From Rheum nobile (Eukaryota > Streptophyta > Magnoliopsida > Caryophyllales > Polygonaceae): DNA of 64,000 bases. The stretch is taken from NCBI GenBank assembly GCA_027886185.1, contig WOAB01000093.1:6758001-6822000 (forward strand), in the 5' to 3' direction. Positions 46,373 to 57,904 of the stretch are shown in pieces (the first letter of the stretch is position 1; the number at the start of each line of letters is the position of its first letter). The translations under genes were made by a program, and so were the position numbers. The notes beneath the pieces were generated by a model, which saw only the letters and a program-made list of their open reading frames with translations, ran no database searches and was not told the origin of the DNA.

Positions 46373-47429
46373 AATTATTTTATTCTTCACTATTTATGGT
46401 TTGTTTGATGAACTAGTTTATAAAGGCATTTGTAGTTATAGGAGTCGTTTCATTATTTTATTTTTCCCTATTAAGGATTCGTTTGATAAACTAATTTATA
46501 AAGGCAGTTGTAGTTATGAAGTGATTTATTTAGGAATTTTATTATAAAAAGTTTGGAATTTGTGTAGCATTTTGAATTTTGGAGTTTCTGGGTATGTTAG
46601 AATATTTGATTTTTAACAAAGTTATTTACAGAAGAGGCCTTTCACACCACACTCTCTTTTTGGAAATAAATATTTGAAGTCTAAAATGCCTAAATGGAAA
46701 CAAACAAAACCTAAATGTTAAATTTAGGTTGTGAATAGTGTGAGATATTTAAATTTCCCCCTACTAAGGGTTTGTTTAGTAAACTAATTATAAAGGCATT
46801 TGTAGTTATGAAGTCATTTCTTTGCATAATTTTTTATAAAAGCTTTGAAATGTGTGTTGCAATTTGGATGTGGGTGTTTGAGAACATTTAATTTTTAACA
46901 TTTTTTTCCACAAAAAATACTGTCTACACCAAGTAGTAGTACTTTCTAAAATATATGTATTTAGCTTCTTAAAATGCCTTTTAAAATAAACGAAAATCAA
47001 TAAAGCCTAAATTAATAATATCTTATGTACTGAATTGATAATTGTTTCTTTTGAGCCACTTATACTCAATAATATATCATTTTGAACACAAAACATCTTA
47101 TAACAGAAATATATTTATAAATTTATTATCTAAATAAATCATAAAATTATTCTTTTAAAATGGAATGTATCTTGCTTTAATGGGTGATTCTTATTTTAGT
47201 AAGATTTTTGGAAAGAAAATATGAAGAGATCTTTTATGTATAAAATGTAACCGTTTATAATATGAATTGGACCTCTTAACCTAATTATTACAAGGTTATA
47301 AGAAATGAGGTGAACCTTATAACAAAATTAAATATTTGATTGTGTGTTTGAATATATTCGCTTAAATATTTGCCAAATTTAATACGAATTATTAGCTTAT
47401 AACAAAACTCTATTATATTTTATTTATTT
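46373..47429. other. AT-rich DNA with repeated segments inside the Helitron region
   Basis: No gene. Two similar blocks (TATAAAGGCATTTGTAGTTAT near 46422 and 46791, with a variant near 46498) look like a short dispersed repeat. Confidence 0.5.
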
Positions 47430-47560
47430 GATTTTATAACGTATGTTTTCTCTCTCGCTCTTCTTTCTCTCCGTGAAGTCTGAAGCAAGCCCTCAATTTT
47501 GGCTTCTCTCTTTCTGGCTTCATGGACATATCTGCTACCAGCACCGAGGTAATCCCTCTA
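47430..47560 (+). other. Possible captured gene leader and first exon
   Basis: TCTCTCTCGCTCTTCTTTCTC leader-like sequence, an ATG at about 47523 with nine codons, then GAG|GTAATCCC resembling a donor. Nothing downstream on this strand before the antisense RPA-like exons could be recognised as exon 2. It may be a gene fragment carried by the Helitron; no homology can be assigned. Confidence 0.3.
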
Positions 47561-49023
47561 ATCAAATCTAAATCTATGTTTGTATAGTTCTGTTCCAATT
47601 GTTGTGTTTCTTCGTTGATTTAAATCCTCAGATCTATTGAGATTTGTTGTGGTTTCCAACAAAGCCCTACACCTAGATCACCGATACTATCTTGGAACTT
47701 CGGAAATTGTTAAATCAGTCCTTTTACAGGGCTTCTTTTCGATGTCTTCTTCTCCTATTTGCACTAATACGGTTTACTTGTCCTTTGATTTGTGCTTTTG
47801 ATGGTTTAAGTGTGTCGGTGTACCAGTATATGTAGCTTAGAAACTTGGATTTCAATGTTTCGAAAAGTGGTGATAGAATGTGTTTTGATGCCATAACTGG
47901 TGACTCTCTTGGATGTATGTTTAACCGATGAATTTAGATTTCACGATCCGGCTTCCAATTTTGCTTTGAAATATGTTTTTGTTTCTGCGCCGTAGTTTTT
48001 TTTGCTGTTGAGAAATGAGGTGAAACTTAGGGTAATTGCGTGATCTGATGCATGCACTTCTTCCCCCAACCAAGCATCTTTTGTAACAGTGTTATGTGAA
48101 AATAAATTGAGGTTCTTGTGTGTTCAGTTTCTTCCCCGGTGATCTGATACCTTTTGGCCTTTTAGAGAAAAAATAGGGTTGTTCCCTCTCTTGGATGAAC
48201 AATTTTTTTAGCTGAAGTGTAGAAGCTCTTCTATAAATAAATAAATCTACTAAGCTCTAGGCTTTCCTTCAAAATCATTTTTCATGTTTATGCTTATTTG
48301 GATTCTCTGACCTATTTTTATTTTTATTCACGGTGGTTTCTGAGTGTTTTTGAAGGCTCCTTCCTCCTATTTTAAGATTGTAAAGAAATAGATTTCATTA
48401 AGTTGAAATCTTAACATAGATGCTTGTTTGGGGAAAAAAAAGACCAAAGTAAGAGAATAAAAACGTTTGAAGTGCATTGTAGTTCTGCACTCATGGCTTG
48501 ATTGTTCATGTTGTTCTCTGTGATGTATCATTTGCTCATGTCCCCTGATTTCTGGTTTCAGTTTGGTTTAGGACTGAAGTTACTACATAGCCTAAGGTTA
48601 ATTTTGATATATGTTAAGCAAAAGGATCGTGAATATTTTTTTGGGTGTGACTATTGGTATGTGATATCTGTATGATGACAGTTTCCCTCCATTCTCTGTC
48701 TTTCGGGAATCTTTTTTCCCACTTCACAAGGTGTATTTTGGTTCTTGTTAGCTATTTGGGAGAAAACAGAAAACCCAAAGCATGGGACATATGTAAATCA
48801 GTTGGGCATTAAAGTAGCAACAGAGAAATCTAATGTTAATGCTAGGTATTTCAGTGCTTTGTGTTCTGAGTGTTGATTATGCGTGGACGAAGTGTGGTCG
48901 ATTTCATGCTTTCCTGTATATCCCTTTCTGTGCATTTTGTGACGCGCTGTTAAAGTAACCTAGTGGTGTTGTGTTTACGATCTTGCAACATGAGGAGAAA
49001 AAAATAGTTGAAGTATGGCTGAC
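47561..49023. other. Non-coding DNA, intron-like on the plus strand
   Basis: T-rich, intron-like sequence after the putative donor near 47550. No exon is recognised on either strand. Confidence 0.4.
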
Positions 49024-49605
49024 CTATAATGAACTTTGAGCCGTTGTCCTCCACATCCTGTATGGGCACCAACTGGAGCGGGTACTTAGTAAAGCCTTCC
49101 GGTGAGCAGTGAAGGTGACGGACAATAGTGTTGCCCTCCAAGTGTAACACGAAAGGGTCCCTGTTGCGGAGGCGATACCGGGGCTTTGGTTGGGCAACAG
49201 TGAAGTTGGTGATGGAGTAAACTTCCCCAAGCAGGAGCTTGCCCGTGAAGCAGTGGCTGATATTTGCCCTGCACACGCAGTGAATGGCACCTCCCTGGCG
49301 CACAAGACAAATAGAGTAAGCACGGCAACAACCTTAGAGAGTGGGCAAAGTAAGGTAAATCAATCAGTTATCACCTGATGATCGGCCAAGATGTAATCTG
49401 TACTAATGTAATGCTTTTGCAGCGTCATGGCATCCCACTTGCGGATCACCATGACCTTCACAGGGCGGTCCACACCGACAGCAAGCTCAGAGAATGGGAT
49501 GTACGAAGAAGCCAAAAAAACATCGACCGCCTTCATCAACCCCTTACGGATGGCTTGTTCGGAAGAGCTGGGCGTGGAGGAGGTATTCGCAGATGCTAAA
49601 TCCAT
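49024..49605 (-). pseudogene. RPA1-like (OB-fold) fragment
   Basis: Exon 49605-49375 starts MDLASANTSSTPSSS and contains PVKVMVIRKWDAMT, with donor DHQ|GTGATAAC. Exon 49294-49024 has IHCVCRANISHCFTGKLLLGEVYSITNFTV, a pattern like the first OB-fold of the plant RPA 70-kDa-type proteins found in Helitrons. After about 165 residues no further exon was recognised, so it is truncated. It would bind single-stranded DNA, if expressed. A host RPA pseudogene is an alternative. Confidence 0.65.
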
Positions 49606-49621
49606 TTCAGTGTTCGTCTAA

Positions 49622-51466
49622 GAAAGGAGGCTCTCGTATAGAGACTCTAATGCAAGGATAGCTGTCATATGAGGAACTCCTGAACAACGGTTACAGAGGG
49701 ATTCAATGTTGCACGTTACGTTAGGAATTAACAACATTTAGCCGTTTACTTTCTGTACAATGGGTTACGTTTACAACCCCTGTAAGCCATTAATTTTGCC
49801 TTCAATGGGGTCCAAGTGTAAGCCCGTTTAATTTGTGTACAATGGGTTAGGATAAGATTTAAGAGCTGTGAGCCACTGCATTTAATTATCTAGAGATTTT
49901 TCTTTGATTTTCTCATAGGACAAAATTATAGTAGATATTGATAAGTGATAGAGGGTATGTTGAAATAGCATCTCTTTTAAGGAATCTGATAATTTATTGA
50001 ATTTGTTGTATGACAAAAAAGTGTATCATTAGTAGTGGGATCTAGTAGTGGTGACCATATATCAGATCCATCACAATAAGGGTTGTTCATATCTCCAAAA
50101 AATAAAATATACATTGTTAAGCGTCTAAGGATTTGTTTGGATTACACATTATAATGTTAAAAAATTATATTATAATATTAGATAATGCGTAATTCAAACA
50201 TATCCTAAATTCTATCCAACCTCTCTATTTCTTGTAATAGTTCTACTTCCTAGTACATGTTTGCTTGATTTGGTTTGATCACTTTGTTTCAATGCGATTC
50301 GACAACAAAATCATTGAAACGGGGAAGTCGGTGAAAACAAACCTAAACTGATTTAGCTGTGAATTTGGTTTGTTTTTGTTTCACCAAAATCCAAAAAATG
50401 GTGATAATTAAACACTCCTACTCACAATCCGGTTTAACTTGTCCGCTCCTTTCATATAATTTTTCTCCATGCTCCACCTTTCTAATGGTTAGATTAATTT
50501 ATTGATAAATAAATGTTCTTTTATTAGTTTGGAAATAGATTAACTAGTCATGTTATAGTGGACTATATTAGGAAACATAGTTAAGAAATAGAGAAATTCA
50601 ATTCCTCACAATATGTGGAGGATGTAAAAATGCATGACCGAATGTCTATTTTTGTTAAAACAACAAAAACCTACTTGCCTACCCATTAGTATCATCGTTA
50701 GGATATTGTATATTTATGGTTTGAATCATATGAGGAAGAGAATTAGGGTGAGATTATTAGAGCAAGCAAATGGACATCTAGGATTAAACCTAGTAAAATT
50801 CCAAAAAAAAACATGACAAAACTTTAAGTAGCGTATTTTTATGTCGAGGTATCGAGTATGTACTTTAACAAATTTAAAGCACTTTAGCATTCTCACCATG
50901 TACTTTAACATAATAAACATACACTTTAGTTAAAATATATACTTTTAATAGACATATACTTTTAATATACCCACAAACATTGTTGTTAAACTCCCTATTT
51001 AATTCTAAGATTCCAATTTTCTTATTGCAACCAAATAGGCCTTTTCTTGTTGTTAATATATGCTTATATTTTCTACAATGTGTTTCTACATTAAATAGCA
51101 CTTTTAGTGTATAAATATGCAGTTTTAGTGTAAATTGTAAACTTGGTGTAGCAACCTAAAAAATCATAAAATTTACGATTTTGCCCCCTCGTATCATTTA
51201 ACACTTTCAATACTAGATTTCAGTCTCCTTAATCTAATTGTTACTCTCCACTATTCACCATAAGCCTAATATGTACATATTCCCGACACTTACATCAATA
51301 GGAGAAGAGATGTTACTTTTCAGAAATCCCAATTTAATTCTAAAATTTCGAACCAAAAACTCAATATTATAAATGAAGTATTCAAGTTGCAGCACCCATA
51401 ACATTATAATAAAATTCTTCCAACTCAATACCCAAGTCTAGAGATTGTCACGGTTATACCCAAGTG
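49622..51466. other. Intergenic DNA, nothing recognised
   Basis: AT-rich. The near-repeat TGTACAATGGGTTA occurs at about 49756 and 49836. The 60-75 codon frames here have no recognisable domain. Confidence 0.5.
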
Positions 51467-51805
51467 TAGAGATGGTCACGATTTAGAAACTGGCGGTTGA
51501 CAGTTCCGGGTTTTAGGTGGAACCATGAACAGAATCTTGAAAGACTCGGTTCCATTAAAAAGATAAATAAAAATCCAAAATTGGCCGAACTGGCAATTTC
51601 GACCATTATAACCGTGGCGTCGGTTCGACCGGTTTTAGGTGATATTTATATTTATCGAAAAATCCAGAGAAACGGGCAGTTTTGAACCCCGGTTCAGGAC
51701 CGTCCGAACAGTACCTCGAATCAAGGTAGGATCGGATCATCGGAACCGATAATTTTGGACAGTTTGTAGCCAATTCGTTTGGGTTCGAACCGGCGCCCAT
51801 CTTTA
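51467..51805. mobile_element. hAT-type MITE with CCGG-rich arms
   Basis: Starts TAGAGATGGTCACGA and ends CCGGCGCCCATCTTTA, imperfect inverted termini. The flanking octamers cccaagtg and cccatatg differ at two positions. Internal GGTTCCG/CCGGTTT words give a partly self-complementary body. Non-coding. It lies next to a second MITE. Confidence 0.5.
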
Positions 51806-51834
51806 CCCATATGGGCGAAGTTTATACAAAATAC

Positions 51835-52188
51835 TATGGGTGTTCAAAAGAGGACCGGACAGGTGAAAATACGGTCCGGTCTCCGATTCAGGTATTTTCC
51901 TTAATCCGTCCAAATCCGGAAAAAATCTGATCCGGTAGACTAGATTTTTTTAATTTATATGTTTTTTTGGGAGATTTATATGTATTTTTTATAAATATTT
52001 TTTTTAATTTAATAAATTAGGAGTATATATGTTTTTTAGATATTTTTTTTAGATTTTAAATAAGATTTTAATTCTTTTTTTTTAAAAAAAAAAATCCGAT
52101 CTAATCGACCGGATCGAATAGGTCCGGTCCAATCTGCAGACCAGATTTTTGAAAAAATCCGGTCCATTAGACCGGATGAACACCCCTA
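51835..52188. mobile_element. hAT-type MITE, 8-bp target duplication
   Basis: 354 bp, left end TATGGGTGTTC, right end GAACACCCCTA, with exact flanking duplication caaaatac (51827-51834 and 52189-52196). The centre is T/A-rich (51940-52090) between GGACCGG-rich arms. No coding. It is about 290 bp upstream of the RPC4 start. Confidence 0.8.
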
Positions 52189-52477
52189 CAAAATACCGTT
52201 TTTTTACAAGTGAGTGAAGTGACATAAAGGCGTGAAAGCCAAATTGGAAAGTACTAGAAGTTGAAGCTTAAATAATTTTAGATATAGAAGCTGAGCACGG
52301 TGACACAAAAGTCGAAAAGCCCGATTGGTTGCCCCCATTTCTATCGAAAAACCACTTTCGTCGTGAGGTCTAGGGTTCGAAACTCTTTTAATTTTTTCTC
52401 AATCATTTTTCACCCCTCGATCGTTTCTTCGGTCGCCGGGAAGTTCAAAAACAATTTTCATCGGAAAGTCTCTTGGT

Positions 52478-55400
52478 ATGGATCAGAAAAATCCGTCATC
52501 GTCCTCCACTCGAAAGGTCAAATTCTACTCCCATTTCGATCCTCAAATTAAATATAATTGCACGATTTCATATGAGCTGTTGCTTCCTCTCTTTGTTGTT
52601 GTGATCTTGCAGTTGAAGTTCACTCCCAAGGCTCCCAAGCGTAGACCACCAACGAGGCCTTCTCAACCACCAAGGTCAAACAAATTTCCACTTTTCTAAT
52701 TTCATATCTTTTGTTAATTTCAGCTCATTTCTTTGTGAATCTTTCTTGTAGCAGTGGTGCTGATGAAGATACCGAGTCCGAGTTGCTGCTGAGTCGTTTC
52801 CGAGTTCTCTCTCTCCCTCCTTCCTATCTGTTTGTCGATTCAATTATTTAGTTTTTGGAATATTTATATTATGTCAAAATTTTCATTTTTTTATAGAAAA
52901 AAATTGTTTCTTTCGTAGATTTATTTTTTATCTCATGTATATTTGGGTTACAATTTGAGAACTTGACACAGTATATTCTTGTTCTCTTTTGGTATCGATC
53001 TTTTGCTTTCTTTTTAAACGAAGAGTACATCTGTTGAATCTTTTTGAAAGGAAAAAATTCAAGTTGCTCCTATGCAAGCAATATGCGAAGACTTTGGTTT
53101 GATATATCAATTTTTTAAACCTATTAACCTCATTTTAGAAATTCTTTGGTAGCCAGTTTAGACATTTTAATATTTTTTAAAATGGGTTTAAGAAAAGAGA
53201 ATAGTTGCTAAAACAAGAACTTTTAGAAAAACTGTTGATATATTGGCCAATGCTAAGTGGCATTTTAATTAAGTTTTATAGAGTGTATCTTATTCGATAA
53301 CAATGGAAACTAGCAGACTATCAATTGCTAAAATGTGCATACAAGTATGAAAATAAACAAGTCTAGTAGTGCCTTTCAAAGAGCAGGAGAAGATGGAGAC
53401 AAGTTCTCTAGATGTATTCGAGGAAATCTACACAGCTAAGCTCAAGAGTAAAATGAATGAGGAGGCTAGGGAATCCGAGTAACAATCTAAACATGCTTTG
53501 GAGTGTATTAAGTAACTTTTCTAATGAAGTTGTTTTTGATCTAGGTGAGGGGAAAAAATGATTGCAAAAAAAAAAGAAAAGTGGCAACTTTGTGATTATG
53601 TTTCTCTTACTAATTCTGTGTTACTTGCAAGGGGTTAGTTTTGTGGAATTCTAATCATGAGTGCCGTACACTATCTTTAGAAAATTCTGGAGAAGTGATT
53701 CTTTGAGCTTAGATTTGCTTATCAGCAGATGTGGTTGATTAATGTTTCTACTGAACGAATCAATCCATTTCTACTCTATAAATATAAGCTGATTGGTTTC
53801 GTTATTCCTCTAAAATTGCAGAAGAAGTTACAAAGCCAACAGCATACTAATGATAAGAAATGTAAGTTTACTTGTATGAATTACTCTTGGTGCCCATCAA
53901 ATGCTTGACAAAAGTATCGATGAAGTTTAGCTACTTTTATGAACAAGAATCTTGGCAGTGCGCTGCTCATTACGTCATATTCAAGCTAATTTTGTTTATC
54001 CAGTTTGAAGTTCTTGTTCTACTGTGTAACTCAAGTGAGAGCTAACTGAATTTTGTTAAAGGCTCTTCTTGAATCTACCACATGGAAAAATGCTCGTTTA
54101 GTTTACAGAAGTCTCTTATATCTAAAGAGTATACTGGCTACTTTTCTTACTATTGATTGATATATTTGGCAAATTAGGAATAGGAGATTTTTTGAAAATG
54201 TCAATATGACCTGTAGAGGAAACAATAGACGCATTGTTTTTCAAGTATAGGAATAGGAGAGAATTAAAGCAAAATGTTTGCTGAGACACAGGAGAGCTAG
54301 GAGCTGGTGCAGTCTTTTGCTATTGAATTGCCTATGGTATATCTTTTTCTATGAAGAATCTTGCTTTGTAGAGAACTATGTATTCGTTGTATATTTTGTA
54401 ATATCTGATTTATGAACTTATAGAGTTATAGGTCATCTTACAAAAGAAAAGGAAACAAAATCTTTCTGCAACTTTCGGAACTCGTCTGAACCACCATCAC
54501 TGTGAAATGTGCAGCCTCTGTGCGTGTTGCGTTTGGCCCTGGAGACACGACACCCACCACTACCTCTCAGAAAAGCATTCTTATAAATGAATCTGATGAG
54601 ACTCGGATCCGTGATGAGACTATGAAGGATGCTCAAAATGAATCAAATTCAGAAGAGGAAGCTTATGAAGAGCCTTGGGTAATCCAAAAAGCTGCTAGAA
54701 CCTATTTTTATGCTCAAGCTCTAATTTTATTGTTTGGTTGCAGAATTATGATGGTACTTACTATCCTACCACTCTGCCGATCAGGAGGCCGTACTCTGGT
54801 AATCCAGGTATGATCGTAGTCTTTTTACTGGTAACAGCCAGTTCTTTCAAGTTTGAACATTCTGAGTTTGTGACTGCTGTGTTTTCAGGCATACTTGATG
54901 AGGCTGAGTTTGGAGAGGCTGCTAGAAACAAAGAGAAGAATATTAACGCTGCTGCAGAACTAGGGCTTCTGGTGGGTTATTACTAATCTGATTGTATATC
55001 ATACAGCCTCCCTTCCTTTTACTCTGATATGAGATTTATACATCTTCTTTGGCGGATTCTCAGGATAAGAGTGAAAAAGAGAGTTTGCTCTTATTTAAGC
55101 TTCCTAAATTCCTACCATTACCGAAGGAATCAGTGTCGTCTAATTTCAAGGGGAAGGAACCAATTGGTCAGGCAGGCAGAGCTTCACAGAAGTGCTCCGG
55201 TTGGGGAGATCTACCAGCAGGGCGTATAGGAAAGCTTATTGTTTACAGCAGTGGAGCTATCAAACTAAAGCTAGGGGAAACTCTTCATGATGTAAGTACT
55301 ACAAATTTAACTTAATACAATATATGATTAGCTTGACTCAATGACCCTTTTTCGGCGTATGAATCCATGGTTTCTGTATCAAGTATTTCATTCTAATACA

Positions 55401-55568
55401 ATGGAGACGATGTTTTTGCAGGTGTATCCTGGCACGGGCAACGCTTGTGAGCACGTGATGGCTATGAATTACGGAACTAAGGATTGCTGTCTCCTCGGAC
55501 AGGTTGAAAATCATGCTGTTGTGAGCCTTGATGTCGATTCCGTCTTGGATGGTTTGACTGGTGAATGA
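52478..55568 (+). CDS. DNA-directed RNA polymerase III subunit RPC4
   Basis: Nine exons with consistent phase: 52478-52516, 52613-52674, 52752-52803, 53822-53861, 54515-54678, 54744-54807, 54889-54971, 55064-55291 and 55422-55568; about 292 residues. The N-terminus MDQKNPSSSSTRK joins LKFTPKAPKRRPP, the RPC4 basic start. Middle: VRVAFGPGD and EEPWNYDGTYYPTTLP. C-terminus: GKLIVYSSGAIKLKLG, then VYPGTGNACEHVMAMN and GQVENHAVVSLDVDSV, the conserved RPC4 (Rpc53/POLR3D) C-domain, which with its RPC5 partner attaches to Pol III. Exon 3's donor (CGA|GTTCTC) is weak, so that boundary is the least certain. The gene is convergent with RPS5. Confidence 0.93.
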
Positions 55569-56153
55569 AGGATTCATTTCCATGGTTTCTGCCCATCTCC
55601 GACCTCATGGGCGAAGTATAGTATATGCAGAAAAGCATTAGACTAGCAAAAAAACACCTTAGATTGGTACTGTAGACATTGATGAAAGTCGTTATGTCAT
55701 GTAAATTTGTTGCATTTCTACTCTTATCGCGGAATTTGGTTATTCTAATGTGATTCTGATCCAGCAATTATTTTGCTTTTCATTCAAAGACAAAGCCGTT
55801 TTATGACATATTCAAATCTTAATAATGCCTACTTACTGATAAGTAGGTTGCACTTCCAGGTTGCCAGAACAATGAGGGGTAACAACTTGTTGCTGATTAT
55901 AGTTTAAGGAAACAAGTTTGGTTGAATCTCCGTAAATGCAATCATACCGACGATGTGCACAACCAGTTTCATAATATTTTAAGAGATGGTCCACTGCTCA
56001 AATTCTAAGAGCATAAACTCTAAGCTTCAGCAATTGTTCAACATTACACCAAATAGAAAAAACATGTTCAACAACCTTCAAAACTTCAAGTGATGAATCA
56101 AAAACTCCAAAACTAAGGCATGAAAAGCTAGTTCGAAATGTAACACACGCTCC
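55569..56153. other. Shared 3' region of RPC4 and RPS5
   Basis: Space between the two convergent genes, holding both 3' UTRs. No separate gene is seen. Confidence 0.6.
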
Positions 56154-57904
56154 TTAACGGTTGGCTTTGGCCACTCTCTCAATCTCATCCTTCTTCTTGA
56201 TGGCGTAGCTGATATTGAAAGAAAAACCGGATTAGGACTAGTTCAAGCCATCACTCATCAGCAAGTTCACTATGGGAAAATAGGGAGTATAATTCAGAGT
56301 GAGAGAACGCTGAACACAGATTTGATTCAAGTAGAATTTTGTAAAAAAGTTCAGGTGCAGCAAAGGTTTGAGGGAGAAAAAAATCATACCAACAGAAAAC
56401 AAATGAATTAAGAAACATTATCTACTAGATATAATGAATCATATTCGACTCCCAGACGACAGATAAAGATATCATTTTACTACTTTATGCATTTTACATC
56501 GGTGGAAGTACAAGTATAATCACCTGTTGGAAGACCCCTTGGCAGCATTGATAAGTTCATCAGCAAGGCATTCAGCAATGGTTTTGATGTTCCTGAATGC
56601 AGACTCACGGGCACCAGTCGTCAGAAGGTAAATAGCCTGGTTCACACGCCTTAGTGGAGAGATATCAACAGCTTGACGTCTCACAACACCAGCTGACCCA
56701 ATTCTAGTCGCATCTTCCCTTGGTCCACTGGTGCAATAGAAGATCCATTCAATAATGAATGCAACAAAATGATAATAAAATATAGTGGATGTATAAGATG
56801 CATATCATTAAAAACTCACCATCTCAGCATTAACCGAAAGAATGACAATTTTGTACCAATAACCTATGAAAACAAAAGCATCAGTAGAGAAACTAGAGAT
56901 AATACCTGTTGACTATAGCATCAACAATAACTTGGACCGGGTTCTGGTCAGTCAAAAGGTGGATGATCTCCATGGCGTGCTTCACAATACGGACAGCCAT
57001 CAGCTTCTTCCCATTGTTACGCCCGTGCATCATCAAAGAGTTGGTGAGCCTCTCAACAATCGGACACTGGGCTTTCCTGAACCGTTTCATTTGGTATCTC
57101 CCGGCAGTGTGTGGAACATATGTCGCATGCTTAACAGAAGACACTCCGATGTAATCTTGCAAAGCCATGTCATGGACCTACAACAAGACATCAAACACGA
57201 TCATTTACAATTCATATGGCAAAAATAACAGCACACCTACCATTAGCTCAAAAGTGTTTACATTTAATTGTTAAAACATGGACAACACCTTGTTATCTAC
57301 ATCCAATCAAGCAAATTAGTAATCTAATATGAATTGCCAATGTATTCCCCAAATACTGCAGCCAAGTTACTAAAATGTACTTATTCTATAATTATTAAAT
57401 ATTTGCTGCCAGCATAACTAACACACTCCAGCGAGTAATAAATTGTCTAACCATATATAATGATGCAAATCTGATTCACCACTAGACCAGTTTTATTTGC
57501 TTACACATTGCAAAACGAACACAAAGGAGGAAATGACAAAAGGTTCTCACTTGCACTAACATATTAACAAAATAGAGTTTAAACAGTTCAAGACATAAAT
57601 TAAACACTGGTGATTCCCAATTGAACGAACAAGAATTTTAAACGAGAAATTGCACAACAAAAAACCATTACTACTGCAATATAAGGAAATCTTTTCGGAG
57701 TAGATTTGCAGATCTGAATCGGAAATATAGATACGACGCCTTGCTAAATACTTGTAGGAACAAAGACGGTAAACGCTAGGGAGATTTGAGTAAAAAGAGA
57801 CTCACGGTGACGTCTTCGAAAGTCCAGCGTCCGAAGAGCTTAACCTCGGAGGAGGTATCCTTGACCTCTACGACAGGAACAGGTTGAGGCGCGGCTACTT
57901 CCAT
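56154..57904 (-). CDS. 40S ribosomal protein S5 (uS7)
   Basis: Four exons: 57806-57904, 56906-57177, 56524-56727 and 56154-56208, giving 209 residues, near the usual plant length. It starts MEVAAPQPVPVVEVKD at the ATG at 57904. Exon 2 holds DYIGVSSVKHATYVPHTAGR and MMHGRNNGKKLMAVRIV, the conserved uS7 core; exon 3 has GGA CCA-type GPREDATRIGSAGVVRR and AFRNIKTIAECLADEL; the tail ends KKKDEIERVAKANR. uS7 sits in the head of the 40S subunit, near the mRNA exit and E-site tRNA. Introns are GT-AG. The short frames overlapping exon 2 on the plus strand are shadows. Confidence 0.97.

Larger units (their letters stand above)
43666..49620 (-). mobile_element. Decayed Helitron (limits uncertain)
   Basis: Minus-strand PIF1-type helicase (44304-46370) and RPA-like fragments (49024-49605) occur together, the pairing typical of plant Helitrons. 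The minus strand reads ...CGCACGGGGCTCTGATTTCTAG followed by T at 43666-43665, which fits a Helitron CTRR end next to T, but its hairpin is weak. No Rep domain was found, and the 5' end is not located: about 49620 is only the end of the RPA-like exon. A plus-strand leader-like segment (47430-47560) lies between the two coding parts. Confidence 0.55.

Noticed and set aside
53380..53480. An extra RPC4 exon (glutamate-rich frame near 53385)
   Set aside because: The exons at 52752-52803 and 53822-53861 join in phase without it, and it lacks similarity to RPC4.
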